Of a DNA stretch of 59,395 bases, positions 21,421-34,791 are shown piece after piece. The notes under the pieces were generated by a model. It did not search any database. It had not been told where the DNA came from and worked only from the letters and a program-made list of their open reading frames with translations. Origin of the DNA: Saccoglossus kowalevskii (taxonomy: Eukaryota > Hemichordata > Enteropneusta > Harrimaniidae); the NCBI RefSeq assembly GCF_000003605.2, contig NW_003143796.1, positions 16,198-75,592 of the forward strand. Direction: 5' to 3'. Both the position numbers and the translations under genes were made by a program. Every line of letters starts with the position of its first letter. Position 1 is the first letter of the stretch.

Positions 21421-22097
21421 GCTACTAGTATCATAAAACAAATATTATTAGACATGCATGATCAGGGCATTCTATTGAGAAGAATGCTTAATCACTCAAA
21501 CCGAACCGCTTATATCAAAAACTCGCAAAGTTATCGCTCACTTTAATTCAGCCATTTTGAAATGGCTCCTCTTTCACTGTATGATCATACCGTTTCTAGC
21601 ATGTGCACCAGCCATTTTCAAAACACAATACCTTTATATTAATTTACTCTTTTAATAAAAGTGTAATTCAATGTGTTGTGAAATAAAAAGGTATTATTAT
21701 GTAAAATATGTCACTTTCAATCAACACGTTTATTTTGAAATTCATCAAGACTGAAGCTAAGGTGGGGAAACATCATAATCTCACTTTGTTTGAGCAGAGG
21801 TACAAAGAATAATTTTGTGATTTCAGAAATAAGAAAATACTTTACCGCTCTTAATCGTTGTGCAATCCTATAGACAACAATTTGCTCAAATGGATTGAAA
21901 GTTATTGATACTTGATAAGGATTTGTAATTTCTGTAGGCCATGGATATGAATAGATGTCTCATCTGAATGCTGTCATGGCCTTCAAAAATAATCAAATAT
22001 TTTCATAACAATGTCAGTCTGTCTTAAAGGCATTTATTTTTTTTTAGTTCAGAGTATCAAAGTTCATTGTGCATATATGAATTTCTGAAATTTATAG
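21421..22097. other. Intergenic, no recognised gene
   Basis: AT-rich, with AGCCATTTTGAAATGGCT-type small dyads that may be more family C debris. Confidence 0.45.
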
Positions 22098-22289
22098 TTT
22101 ACTGAGTCCAAATTTCGCTGATTTACCATTTCAGGCATATTCAGTGGGTTTTAAATTCACTGTTTTATCATTTAGATAATGTGTTCTATGCTAAATTTTA
22201 CATATTCAATGGGTTTTAATTTAACGCATTTTCGAGTCAGCGAAATAAGCAAAATTAAAACCCAGTGAATAATTAACCCTTTTACAGTA
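22098..22289. mobile_element. CTGTAAAA-type MITE, subfamily B, copy B1
   Basis: Internal TTCAGTGGGTTTTAAATTCA and terminal AAAACCCAGTGAATAATTAA followed by CTTTTACAGTAA match the copies at 35,423 and 53,926. The left terminus is shortened. Confidence 0.85.
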
Positions 22290-23490
22290 ATTTGCATACT
22301 TATAAACTGCTAGATTTTTCAACATGGTTTTCTTGTTATACAAATGTATATCCCAACATCAGATGGATTGAAACATGGCATAGTGTTTAAGTAGTTTGAT
22401 GTCCAGTAATTGATTAGAATAAATTTGTGCTTGACAGATGGATGCATCATGATTAGACTGCCTTGTATGTATCTGTTGTTCACAACTACCTACTTCATGC
22501 CAATTATGATTAATGATTAAATAATTATACATCCATTATTTATAATTTGATGTGCATAATAGATTTTTACAATACTTTGTTTGTTCTTTTCTCGCCATTC
22601 AGTGACTTAGAGCTCCTTTCATGTACGTTGGGAAAATCTGATTCACTATTCACTATGGATTTTGTCTGAAACTACATGTATAATTGGACCTCAATTTCAC
22701 ATTTGTTCAATTTAATTTAATTCCCACGGTTTGTTCTAAAACAAAGAATTTATGCAATTTGGGGAATCTGCTCCAAGGTATGTGTGGTTTATTGCTTTTA
22801 TGATTTCAATGTTCTCTATACTAAAAGAAAATTTTGTCAACTACATGTAGCCATAACTTGTTTGTTTGTTTGTTATTTAGATATCATCTTGCACAGTAGC
22901 CAAGTTTTGTGTCTGCAGGTTGCTTAGTTACCATATCATCGGTAATATACATATAACATACACAGAATCAGTACAAAACATAATTTATAACATCTTTGTA
23001 CATCAGTGATGTATATTCGTTTTCAATTGAAAGGAAAAATGAATATGTAGGTGCTTCCAACAGATCAGAAAAACACACACACAAAAAATAGCTGGTATGA
23101 CAACACCACACTGTACTTTCCTAGTTTGGTTTATTAGTTTTGTATTCTTCAAGTTAATGATGGCATATCTACTGTTTTGTTTCAAGTGTATCAGCCAAAT
23201 GTAGTTAACTTATTGTATTAGTAAGTGTAGCCTCTGTTATTGGACAATAGTGTACAGCTACGAGTTGATCATATCATTAAAAAATGCAGAAGATTTATCA
23301 TCACAAGTTGTATAGGTCGAAGAGCTTCTTGCAGCCAACAATTTACCCCACAGTGTTGCTTCAGCACTGAAACTATGCACGTTTTACACGTTTTTTTGGA
23401 TGTCTCAGAAAATTTACTATATTTTTAGTGGGTTCATAAAAGAAGTTGTTTTATAAACTACAAGTGTACATTGTTAGGTAAAATAAAATA
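22290..23490. other. Intergenic, no recognised gene
   Basis: AT-rich. The end joins a GATT repeat typical of LINE 3' tails, so the last few hundred bases may be LINE 3' sequence. Confidence 0.45.
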
Positions 23491-23519
23491 TTTGATTGAT
23501 TGATTGATTGATTGATTGA
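23491..23519. repeat. (GATT)n microsatellite, LINE-tail type
   Basis: About seven ATTG units follow AAAATAAAATATT. CR1/L2-group LINEs often end in such short tandem repeats. Confidence 0.8.
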
Positions 23520-23634
23520 GTTGTAGTCATTGAAGTCTACTGAGACCGCTGCTAAACTGCCACTGTATGCATATTATTTTACCGCCCTCTAAAAACAGAT
23601 TTACAGTGAACCAAATATATTTACATACTGTAAG

Positions 23635-24600
23635 AAACTTGGTAGTATGCCATTGGTTAGTGCATTTAATTTGTTTGATGCAATCATTGTGTCAACTATT
23701 TCTTATACGGTAGCGATATGGGGGTACGTAAATTCTGAAATCGAGAGGGTACAGAAAAAACTTTGCAGATATCTACCCGGTACTTAGCATTAATAGTTGT
23801 ACAAACAATGTAGCGATGTTAGACAATGTGGAAGGCTGCGATTATGCTGTGGTTATTTCAAGCGTTGTATCTCATATTGGTTAAAATTACTGAAACCCCA
23901 AAACATGCAATATCATGCTTAAATGATGAGACAAGACCGGCTGACTTGCTTGGGAAACCCACATAAAAATCTCCTGTTCAAATATGATTTCGACATTGTC
24001 TGGTTTGAAAAACAAGTTGGAGATACTGCAAATTTCTTAGGGATATTTACTCAAAGAATAAAAAAATAGTGGCATGCCTCAATTTCACAATCACCCAGGC
24101 TGTGTACTTTTGGAAAAATCAAAGTAGTATTATAACCTGTATTGGCAAGCAATTATAGACTAAAATATATACTGACGAGTTTTCGCTGTTTTGGCCATAA
24201 ACATAATGTTGAATTAGGCAGACACACAAAAATACAGTTAGATCAATAATTTTTTAGTTTTTGCAGTGATATGTTCGAATATAGCATGGTAGAAAATGAA
24301 ATTCACTTTGTTTTTATATGTCCATTTTATAATGATCTAAGGGCTGATCTTTTGTCAATAACCCTATGCAATTATGCAAATACTGACAGTCTGGGCTTAC
24401 TTCGTCGCTACACAAACTGCCACACCATATATCAACTAGCTCTGTATATTTTAAAAGTTTTCAAGTGACGAGATGAATATGAATTCAGCTTAACTAAGTA
24501 CCATATGTTTACATGGATGTTGTATTGTGTTTAAAACGTGTTATGCACTTTTCTACCCATTACATTTAATACAATAGGCTGAGGCCCTGTACAGAAATAA
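23635..24600 (+). pseudogene. CR1/L2-like LINE, ORF2 C-terminal remnant and 3' end
   Basis: One frame reads LGSMPLVSAFNLFDAIIVST, then ISYTVAIWGY and IERVQKKLCRYLPGT before a stop; such a YG.E.WG and IE..Q..FC..LG pattern follows the reverse transcriptase in CR1/L2/Jockey elements. A later frame has CISYWLKLLK. The final frame (to 24,471) has VENEIHFVFICPFYNDLR, the C-terminal zinc-binding-like tail. Frames are split by stops and shifts. AATAGGCTGAGGCCCTGTAC then AATAAA at about 24,580-24,600 looks like the element 3' end. Confidence 0.8.
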
Positions 24601-26377
24601 AATTACATAATACAAAATTGACTAATACTAAAATGAATAATTGACAGATTTTGACATGAAATCGTGTCACTTTTATGTGCACTAACATATGCGAAGAGCG
24701 AAAAAACTCGTAAGTAGCCTTCTACCTTAAAATATTTAGACAATAATGCTAAGATGTTATGTGAAATATCTTACCAAGGTAACACAAAGTAAACCAATTG
24801 AATTTAAAACCGATAATATAAACATGTCTTTAATCTGTAACACACTTTTTGAATATTATAAAATTCACACATTTCACATCAAATATATAATTGTTGTTTT
24901 CGAACCCCCTATTCAAAAGTGCTGGCTATGGGCCTGACGTCAGGCTTTTCTCTGTACTTTGTGTTTAAGATATCTAGGGCAGGGGGGGGGGGGGCAAGAT
25001 TTAGCTGACACAAATATGTATTAAAGAATAGGAGTCGTCCCTCTGCAGCCTGTTTGGTATTGAACCCATAGCGATGTACACAGTGTGTGTAAAATTGCAG
25101 TTCCACTATCCCCAGTCTGGAAATGAAATGCAATATGTTGTACTAATCCGTGTAGCAGGTTAATAAAGTATAAAACTGTCCAAAAAGTATTCCAGAAGTT
25201 TGCATCATTTGTGAGGCGACCCAAAATAGGTTTGCATATAATTAACTTACAGATTTTAGTATCAGTGTGCATGTGTACGTGTCGTCAGCCATATTAAAAT
25301 CATGAAACCTAGAAGTTGTTTGGGAATTTTATTGATTTAGTAATCTATTTAATATTAAAATACAATTAAAATACCTATTTGGAATGGGATTTTCTAACCA
25401 CCAAACGCATTTTGTATGCCTGAGTTACGCCATTCACATACAAAATAAAATGTAAGGCTTGAAATTGTTATTAAACTGAAGGATAATATAGATATTAACA
25501 TAAATATTGGAAAACTCTGCCTATTAAACATTATTGCAAGACAAAATCATTCTGCCTTACAATTATCCTATAATTAAGACATCACCGTTTTGATTTTATG
25601 GACACTTTTAGTATCTTAAAATGCAGACTTTTTTACAAACTACATGTATCTTTAAAATTATATGTTCAAACAGCCGACAAATTTTAAGACACTTTGAACA
25701 TTACAGAATGAAACATTTGTCGTTGTTTCAATTGTTTCGCAAAGAATAACAGGGACAAAAACAATGAGTACGTTGACATTTCGGTAACACGAACGTCATG
25801 TTGTATTGGTACAAAGTAGCTCATAATCCCAGAGGAAGAAACAAACTGTCAAAATGGGAAATATCAAAAATTAGTCGTAAAATGGGTTTCATTCTTGCCA
25901 AAAAACATTATTAAAATCTCTAACTGAATAACCCATAAAGTCACTACGTTTTGTGAATTGCCATTACGAGCATTGTCTAACTAATCCAGCTGATTGACAC
26001 CTTAAACAGAAAGCGTTTCCAGACTGTGGTAAAATACATTGCTTACATGAAATTAAAACATATGCTGCATAGCAACTGGTGCCCTTTAATATTTAAAATC
26101 TACCTCGTTAACATAGCAAACAGGGAATCCAGACTTTTTGACATACATATTTGATGAAATATCTTGGACATATTTGGTTACAAAAAGAATTACCTTTGTA
26201 AAATGTTTGCCATGCATTTTTAAACTGTATTTGCAAATTCACATAAAAAAAAAAAAAGTTTTAACAAAAATTGTCATTGACAAATATTAGCAGTATCAAA
26301 AAGTGTTTATCTCAAACTTGTGTCATCTTATAGTAACATATGCTGAAAAAATTCTATGAACATGTATTTGGGTGTAG
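24601..26377. other. Intergenic, no recognised gene
   Basis: AT-rich. A G-run of about 12 lies at 24,983. Frames on both strands near 24,909-25,272 overlap and look random. Confidence 0.5.
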
Positions 26378-26406
26378 CATGGAACTATAAACCATATAGT
26401 TCCATG
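26378..26406. repeat. Perfect 11-bp hairpin flanked by GGGTGTAG direct repeats
   Basis: CATGGAACTAT and ATAGTTCCATG pair around a 7-base loop. GGGTGTAG stands immediately on both sides, as if the hairpin had been inserted with an 8-base target duplication. Confidence 0.75.
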
Positions 26407-26689
26407 GGTGTAGGATGCAAGTTACATCGTGATTGCCAGGAATAAATAATATTGAAATATTGCTTTCCCTATTTTCTTAAAACAAATTATTTCATTAAAG
26501 GTCTTGAAGATTAAAATTTATTGAAATTTGTTGTGAAGATTTTGATGGTATTGCTTGCCCCTACTCCCATTACTGTGTTTAGAAGAGCAATTTTTAGCTT
26601 TCAGGCCATTTTGAAAATAAATAACCAATGCAGACTCATTGAGATTGTAAAGTAGTATGGTAACATTTTATTGTTGAAGAGCAACAGCC

Positions 26690-26713
26690 AGTCAGTCAGT
26701 AAGTCAGTCAGTC
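26690..26713. repeat. (AGTC)n microsatellite
   Basis: Six tetranucleotide copies, one interrupted by AAGTC. Confidence 0.85.
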
Positions 26714-27610
26714 ATGGGCCATCTAATTTACTTCTCTTGTGTAAACTATAAAGTGTGGAAATAACAAGCTTTTCCTTTATGTATACAACTGTATGTGAAT
26801 GAATTGTTTATTTTCAGTATGATAATTGGACACTCTTCCCTGTCCTTAACAAATATGTCAATTGACAATACAAATGTAGACTGCTTTTAATTCAAATGTT
26901 CCAGTTGACCCAATTTCAAGAATATACTATCTATTAAAGTGCTCATACATTTGTATAACCAGATATGTTAAGCTGTATGTTGTAAATCCACAGCTGTAGC
27001 AATTGGTTGTGTAGTTGTTAGTTTTGGATTTTATTTAATCTCTTCATATTATGGTTACCGTAATCAATACAAGTGTTAGGAATTTGCTGATCATGACATT
27101 GTGAACTGATTGGTTATTTTTATACATTGTTAATTCCAAAATAAATAATCTGGATTTGTAAAATGTGTCTTTTTACTTATAAATAATCTATAAATTTTCT
27201 TTTTGAAACTCAAGATAATGAATCCTAATACATTGGCCAATTAATACATACATGTATTTTCTTTTCACGTGCATACCCCTGCACATCAACTTTTGAAACC
27301 CATTCTATCATTTGTAATCTCATACAAAATGTTGATATTCTCATGCACCTTTATTTTCGTTCCCTGACAAGCGCATGTTGCCATACAGATTTAAACTTTT
27401 GTTGTACATTGAAGTTCAATTTTATTTCACCATTGAACCCATGTTCACGACTTAGGCTAAACTGGTGAAAATGGTGAATTACTTACATGTATGAAATTAA
27501 CTACATGTTACAAAAATGTTAATGAAACTTGATTTGCTACTACCTTTCTAATAAGGTTTATTTTACATTTGTTGATCTACACATCTCTCATAATACTTTT
27601 TGTACCTAGT
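26714..27610. other. Intergenic, no recognised gene
   Basis: AT-rich with no exon or RNA that I can support. Confidence 0.5.
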
Positions 27611-29018
27611 TTTTAGCTCCCGTGAAACGGAGCTTATGAGGTACCAGTGTCTGTCACTCTGTGACTAAAATTTGTTCCACTGATAACTCAAGATCTACAA
27701 TTTCAATTCAAATGAAATTTAGCACACAGCTAATATATGATGAGTAGATGTGCTGATTAGATTTTGGTGCAATTATATGCATATTAATAATTAGCTAATT
27801 ATTGTATTAATTAATTTATAACTTAGTGGTCTTTGAAATTTCTGAACAAATATTTGACTTGGGTGAGTAGCCTAATTTGCATATTGCGATAACAAATTCT
27901 GTCACAAAATTACTGGTAATATTTCATTGGAAGGTCTGAAAATTTGTGAGTTGTGAGTATATAATGATTTAATATGTCATGATGGATGTTATTTGAGCAG
28001 ATACAGCGACTAAAAACATCAAATGTATGCAGTTTTATTAGTATGGCAAGTACGCATGCTCAGTTACAAGAGTGATGCAGCCATTTTTTCAGTTTGAAGA
28101 AAAAGCAGAACCCTTTCTGATTTTCATAAACGCAAGTTCAATTTCACTTTGTGCGTCATATTCATCAAAAGACAAAATCGAGGGCAGAATCCCGTACAAC
28201 TTTCTGCCAATCTTGATTCGCAAATATGCTCACTCAGGCAGTGTTCTCTAATTTTCGCCAATGCGCCATTGGTCGGACCGAACTCTATCCAATTCGTTTC
28301 AGAGAACGTTTTGTCGTATGTGGGCCATTGTTTTGCAAGGATGAATAAGTAATTAGCATCAGACAGCCTGTTTTAGGTCGCTGAACAGAACAATGCGTGT
28401 GAAATGATCAATCCTAAACAAGCATCCATTGGTGGGTTTGTGGATCCTTTAGCCTACTTTCAAGCAGGAAAACCAATGACTTTTTCAAAAGCATTCCAGA
28501 CATTGCGAGAGATATATATAATAATAAAAGTGATCACTTCTATTTGGTTCACAAATTATTTACAATCGTTCAAAATATAGTAGTCATGGCTATACATTTC
28601 ATGGTTCAACCCAGTACTGACCTTCACCGCTATTGCAACGCCAAAAGCCGCATCTAGCGGTTTTGATTTAAAGTGACTACACTTAATCCATGGATTAGGC
28701 AAACACCCGACAACAAGGAAGTTTGTCAGTTTTATTCAATATATATATATTTTCTGTTTTATGCATTGGAGCTACACAACGTGACAGAAAGCCTTACGAT
28801 GTGATCTTATTTGTAAACAATCTATTCGCACATGACCCCCCAGTGTCTTCTCCTCGAGCATGGTCTCATCAGCATCTTTCTCAAATAAAACAAAGCATTT
28901 TCTATTGTATTCAATCTTTATTCTAATTTGATATTTTTAAACAAAATATGCACTCATTAAATAATTAGTAATTATGTGACTTTTTTTGTTTTTACCGAAC
29001 GAGGACAAGGAAGACAAA

Positions 29019-29087
29019 ATGGCGACAATTTTGTGTTGTGTCGATCGCGTTCTTCGGTTTGTATCAAAAGCACGTCTCACAAATGAG
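29019..29087 (+). CDS. Tentative first exon (23 codons), unknown
   Basis: AAAATGGCG gives a good start context. The frame reads MATILCCVDRVLRFVSKARL then TNE and meets GAG|GTATTT in phase 0. It is CpG-containing compared with its flanks. It lies in the middle of the family F span. I recognise no family and no following exon. Confidence 0.2.
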
Positions 29088-29332
29088 GTATTTTTTACAA
29101 ATGATAATTTGATAGCAACTAAACAAATTTCAATCGTTGGAGTGTGAAAGGGCCACTTAATATCAAGGGCTCAAAATCAGGATGAACATTAAACAGCGAT
29201 GTTTTTATTTACTTTATCTAGGTATGTTGTGCAGAATTAATTTCAATATTTCGATGTTTTGAGCATATTCACTGCATATTTCACGAATTTGTCAAGGAAA
29301 CAATCTGTTTTATTGTTATTTTACATGTTCAC

Positions 29333-29413
29333 GTAGGTTTAATTTAGCAGATTGTACTTGTCAGCAAAAATAGTGAAATAAAAACCCAGTGAATAATTGA
29401 AGCATTCACAGTT
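29333..29413. mobile_element. Subfamily B MITE fragment (B4)
   Basis: GGTTTAATTTAGCAGATT and AAAACCCAGTGAATAATTGA followed by CACAGTT match the right half of subfamily B. Confidence 0.65.
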
Positions 29414-30038
29414 TTCAAGCACGCAGTACTTTGGACGTATGGACACATAATGTTCTCGATTAAATAAACAGTCTATCGATTATGATGATGATAACCATGA
29501 TTTTATTACATGAAATTTTATTACATTTGTCTTTATTACATACGATAAATGTACCGGGGTATATGTGAATTCAATCTCTAGTCCCTGGTTAGCATAACAA
29601 TAGATATGGTAATTGAAACTTAAATTTGCATACTCTTTATTATGCTAATTCTAATATGTAAATTAATTCTAGGGAGAACACCAGCAGCTGGTTACTTGTT
29701 ACAAAATACCAGGCACAAATGTACATGTAGTTAGGTTTGTTAAAATAAAAGTGAAGCCGCTGGAATCACAGGTGCTCGTTAGACAGTTAACTTTCACAGT
29801 GCCCTTTGTTTACAAGTATAGTGTCCTCACATGTTTTTCAAAATGCCCATATCAAAATCTAGTGTTTCTATATAATATGTCATAGTTGACATCTTGATCA
29901 ATTTTATTGATATTTGGTAAAAGTATGGATTGACCTACATGCAATTACATTCACTTATTATGCAAAGCCTATAACTTTATAATACTTGCTCTGATCACAC
30001 GGGAGCTATTTATAGTTTAGCTTTGATTTTTTTCTAAT

Positions 30039-30441
30039 TTTTAGTCTTATAATTCGGTCTCAGTCCGTGCGTCCGTCCGGAATCATATCTCAGAATCCCT
30101 TGGACCGATTCCGTTCATTCTTTGCATGTGTCTAGTACTTTTTGGCCTTACTACTATATTTCCACAATTTATGTACCATTTTCATTCGTATTTGGCACAT
30201 CATCATACATATCAGTGTGTTTCATAATCAGATCAAAGATGGCCAAATAACGGCTGTTTTTATTTTTGGCCATATTACTACTACATGTGTTTTGATGTAA
30301 ATAAACAATCTGTTGCATACGTCGCTTGGAACTCAAGTTTCAAGGACATGCTCGAGACAACCCCTCCGCTTTAATATGACGAGCACAAAGAGAATATTCA
30401 AAAATTTAACAGGGACTGTGTCATTTTCGAAGACTTGTTTG
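30039..30441 (+). mobile_element. Family C element, internally deleted copy
   Basis: TTATAATTCGGTCTC, GTGCGTCCGTCCGGA, ATCTCAGAATCCCTTGGACC and the end AACAGGGACTGTGTCATTTT then CTTGTTT match 57,524-58,302. The 5' hairpin is lost between two AGTC sequences and the repeated middle is missing. Confidence 0.8.
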
Positions 30442-32487
30442 TTTACAAATTGAACAGCACCATGAATGGTTAATCATTTAAATGAATGGTTATGGTTAAA
30501 CATTAACTTTTTCACCACGAGTTTCCTATTTTCATCACAAAATAGTCCTGTTTATATATCGGTAGTCTGTACTTTCCTTCAGAAGACTGGGACAAAAATA
30601 ACCAATTGTTTTGGGTGAAAACTGAAAATTGACTCAAATTTTGTCTGTTGGCTCCAAAATTAGGGTTCATTTGCAGAACTATTGAAGAATATAAAAAAAA
30701 AGTGCAGACAAATTTGGGCGAGAAAGTCTTGTGGTGAAAAGGTTAAGTGATCCTTTAAATTGTAAAATTATTTGTGATTTTTGCTAGATATATATTATGT
30801 ACCGGTAAATGTGAAAATAAGGAATTTTAAAATTAAAAAAAATGTCTCCAGTTCACCATTTTGAATCAGATACAGTGTATCAGTAAAATTGGTGAATGAA
30901 CTTTGAGTGGGCGTCACTGGGATGGACAAGCATGTTGTAATGAATGTTGCCAGTCATTGTACTTTCTGCAAAGATGGATAACAATACTGTAGAGCACATA
31001 TGGTACACATGGTTATCAAAAGCTACTTGTATGTATTGTTGCCATAAATGCCTAGATGTTTACTGTTGTCTGAGGCTAGACATGTAAACCAATATCACAT
31101 GTCTCTGAAATGCAGATTTTTTTTATGCTCATTCCCTGCTGCATTGCATGCTCTATAGAAAATCAGACATTGAAGCAGTTACTTTGAAAAATATCTTTCT
31201 AAAGTTGAAGAATTTAAAATTTGCTACATGTATTAGAATAACAATTTTCATTTTAATAATGAACAAAATAAGTGAGAATACAAGCAAATTAGGGGTCCAC
31301 AACATTTTCACTTTCACCTCCATTCACTTACGACCTCATGTAATCTTGATATTTTTTGTTGACAGTCAACAAGCTGACCCAACTTTTTTGGGAGGGGGGT
31401 TCATTTTCAATTGTGATCACCTTAAAATTTCATGATTAAAATATCATGACTGAAACATTATTTTGTTATTATATCGTTATTTTTCATGTTATTTAACCAT
31501 AACTTTGCTTCTTTTTATAGGATTTATTTCATTGTTGTATGTAATTATCAGTGTTTATTATCTTTAGTTATGTTATCAAGATTGAGTAATTGTAGCCAAA
31601 TTTCCTATAGATTTATGCTGTTTTCGTGACGCAAAGAAACATAATTTGGCCTGTATTCAGCCATTTCTATCAGTTTACGTAAGTGTGTTCTCCCTGTTTG
31701 GCTCAATTAAAACAACCAATCATATTATGACGCCAAGGATTAAAATTCTAAGGTTTGAATCCAGCCTTGTCTTTAAATAGACAAAGAGAGTTAATTAAGA
31801 CAGACTTCATCCTTTGTACTTCAAGTGATACATTGTTCTAAATCGTCCTAGTGTATGTAGTTTTTCAACTAGCTTTATCTCGTCCCTGTACAACTGAATA
31901 AATGCGTGTTCACCATTAGAACATTGCACATTGGTATACCGTCTACTGCTTGATGCATCTACAGTCTATATGGTGAGATAATATTTTGGCTTGCTTTTAT
32001 GTGTTTTCTTATACACTGAGGAAAACTTGTTCAAATAAATATCTGCCAGTACGTGTATGGCATTATGATGTCATATCTAATGGTGCATGTCATTTATAGT
32101 TGTGACATTTTAGTGTAAAAAGGTCACGCCTGGTATGGTACTGTAAATGTCACAAGACTCATGTTAAACGTTATTTGATGCATGTTTGAAAATTACAGTG
32201 AAAAAAACAAATTCGATGACAGTTCAGCGAATATAATGGCAATATAATTAAAATTTCTAACAAAATAACAAATTCTTAAATATAATGACTAAAGTTTTAT
32301 ACTTTGAAAAAATGTTGCAAGGAAAAAGTAATCATTCATTAACAGCTTTGACTGCAAATGCAAATAGAGAGCCAAATGAAAATTACCACATGATTCTTAT
32401 AGCAAAATTCCAGAAAACTACAATTTCTTTGGCTTTTTTGCAGTCACATGTATGGTCATGTGATATGCAGAAGGTCATGAACTGATA
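30442..32487. other. Intergenic, no recognised gene
   Basis: AT-rich. The 95-codon frame at 31,148-31,435 shows no domain and is not supported by splice signals. Confidence 0.5.
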
Positions 32488-32698
32488 TACTGTGGAATAA
32501 TTTATTTTCGCTGGAATTAATTTTCGCTGAAAAGGCTTTTTGGGCGTTTTGTATGGAATTTATTTTCACTGATTTTTGATGAGTTTAATGTGAAATATAG
32601 GAAAAAAGTATATTCGCTAGCTTTTGTTTTCACGGAATCATCCCTTCAGCGAAAATGGCGAAAATAAATTCCAAGCGAAAATAAAGTATTCTACAGTA
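32488..32698. mobile_element. CTGTAAAA-type MITE, subfamily A, copy A3
   Basis: Near-identical to A2 over its length, including GCTTTTTGGGCGTTTTG and the CCAAGCGAAAATAAAGTATT end. TA stands at both ends. Confidence 0.93.
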
Positions 32699-32879
32699 TT
32701 GATATACTGATATAAAGCTAGTTGATACTCCGACAATCTCTTAATTTCAATACCTCATTTATTTAAAATTACATTTCTTGCTTTGAATAAAGTATTATGG
32801 CCATGGTATAATGGTATGTACATCCTGTGTATGAAGCACACAATGGGAGTCTTTTCAGTTAGTGCGTCTGTATGTCTGT

Positions 32880-32880
32880 A

Positions 32881-32911
<31 letters not shown>

Positions 32912-32958
32912 GCGTGTGTGTGGGTGTGTGTGTATGTGTATGTGTATGTATGTGTCAG
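32880..32958. repeat. (TG)n microsatellite
   Basis: TG repeats with occasional CG and TATG changes. Open frames over it are low-complexity artefacts. Confidence 0.95.
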
Positions 32959-33561
32959 CTTGTTCTACTGATATATCAAGAACCATATATTGGTTTTTGA
33001 TGAAACTTATTCATAGATGCTCTGGGCTAATGCGCAGATTTGATTAAGGTCTAGTTAAATATATGCATATTAATTACCTAATTTGCATGATAATTAACTA
33101 ATTTTTAGCTGTTCCATGATTGTTCCATTGATATCTAAAGAACCACTCTTTAGTTTTTGATGAAACTTGGTACATAGATGCTGTGGACTAATGCACAGAT
33201 TTGATTTAATTACCTAACTTGCATAAAAATCATTTAAATAAGTCATTTTTTTGCTTTTCCACTTGTAGCGCAAGTAATAACCATTACATTTCAATGAACT
33301 TGATACATAGATGTCATAGGACTATGCACAGACCTGATTTGTTTTAGATTAATAATATTTGCTTATTATTTACCTAATTTGCATAATTAATCAATTTTCA
33401 GCTTTCCCATCAATATCTCAAGTACTTATCTTATTTTAATGAATCTTGGTACATATATACTTTAAGACACTGCTGACTTACTAGTAAGTACAATGTATTT
33501 TGGGGTTTATATACATCCATAATAATTATCCAATTTGCATAATAATTTACTTTTTATCTTA

Positions 33562-34791
33562 TTTTTGCTCCGCTGTTAACTTTGTCGAGCGGAGCTTATC
33601 ATATGAGTGATTGTCCGTCGTCGTTCAGTGTCGTCCGTCGTCTGTGTCAATGTTTTACTATTTCAATTTCTTCTTGAAAACTACAAGCCTGAATGCTTTG
33701 ATACTTGGTGTATATGTACCTTGGGTAGACCTCTCTCAGATTTGTTCATTTCATGATCATATCTTCAATTCTCTAATTTTGGTGAATATTTTTGTAATTT
33801 TTGGTAAAAAGTGATACTTTCGTCTTCTTGTTAAAAACCACAAGTCCAATTGCTTTGATATTACATATATAGGTACTACATGTGTATCTCTCTCAGATTT
33901 GTTCATTTTGTAATGATATCTTCAATTCTCTAACTTTGGTGAATGTTTTTGTCATTTTTGGTAAAAAGTGATATTTTCGACTTCTTGTTAAAAACCGCAA
34001 GTCCAATTTCTTTGATATTACATATATAGGTACTACATGTGAATCTCTCTCAGATTTGTTCATTTTGTAATGATATCTTTAATTCTCTAATTTTGGTGAA
34101 TATTTTTGTCATTTTTGGTAAAAAGTGATATTTTCGACTTCTTGTTAAAAACCACAAGTCCAATTGCTTTGATATTACATATATAGGTACTACATGTGGA
34201 CCCCTCTCAAATTTGTTCATTTCATAATGATATCTTTAATTTTCTAATTTTGGTAAATATTTTTGTCATTTTTGGTAAAAAGTGATATTTTCAACTTCTT
34301 GTTAAAAACCGCAAGTCTAATTGCTTTGATATTATCTATATAGGTACTACATGTCAACCTCTCTCAGATTTGTTCATTTTGTAATGATATCTTTAATTCT
34401 CTAATTTTGGTAAATATTTTTGTCATTTTTGGTTAAAAGTGATATTTTCGACTTCTTGTTTAAAAACGACAAGTCCAATTGCTTTGATATTACATATATA
34501 GATACTACATATGGACCACTCTCAAATTTGTTTATTTCATGGTGATATCTTCAATTCTCTAATTTTGATGAATATTTTTGTCATTTTTGGTAAAAGTGAT
34601 ATTTTCTTCTTGTTAAAAACCACAATCATTTATGGTTAAAAATTATATTTTTGAATTCTTGTTGAAAACAGCAAGTCCCATTGCATTGATACTATGCATA
34701 TTGTTCATTTTCTAATGATATCTTCTGTTCTTTAATTGAAATGTGCATTGCTAACAGTGGAGCTATCTCAGCCGAGAGGCTGCTTGTTTTT
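33562..34791 (+). mobile_element. GCTCCGCTG hairpin element (family E), about 6-7 internal monomers
   Basis: The 5' hairpin is built from GCTCCGC ... GCGGAGC, then CGTCGTC-type sequence. About 158-bp monomers follow (CTTGTTAAAAACCACAAGTC, ATTACATATATAGGTACTAC, GGTGAATATTTTTGTC). Near the end GCTAACAGTGGAGC is an inverted copy of the first 14 bases (12 match), then the hairpin CAGCC-GAGA-GGCTG and CTTGTTTT. The copy at 56,891 has the same ends with fewer monomers. Confidence 0.85.

Larger units (their letters stand above)
27611..30035 (+). mobile_element. AGCTCCCGTG hairpin element (family F), probable full span
   Basis: The 5' end forms a hairpin, AGCTCC ... GGAGCT (27,615-27,634), followed by CTGATAACTCAAG and CATATTAATAATTAGC motifs shared with family D. 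At 29,998-30,007 stands CACGGGAGCT, the exact inverse of the first ten bases, then a hairpin GCTA ... TAGC and CTTTGATTTTT. The middle (about 28,020-29,880) is unlike the repeats and may be cargo or a later insertion; it includes a subfamily B fragment at 29,333-29,413. Confidence 0.45.

Noticed and set aside
32783-33047. Two frames over the TG tract
   Set aside because: Low-complexity Cys/Val runs from (TG)n; not coding.
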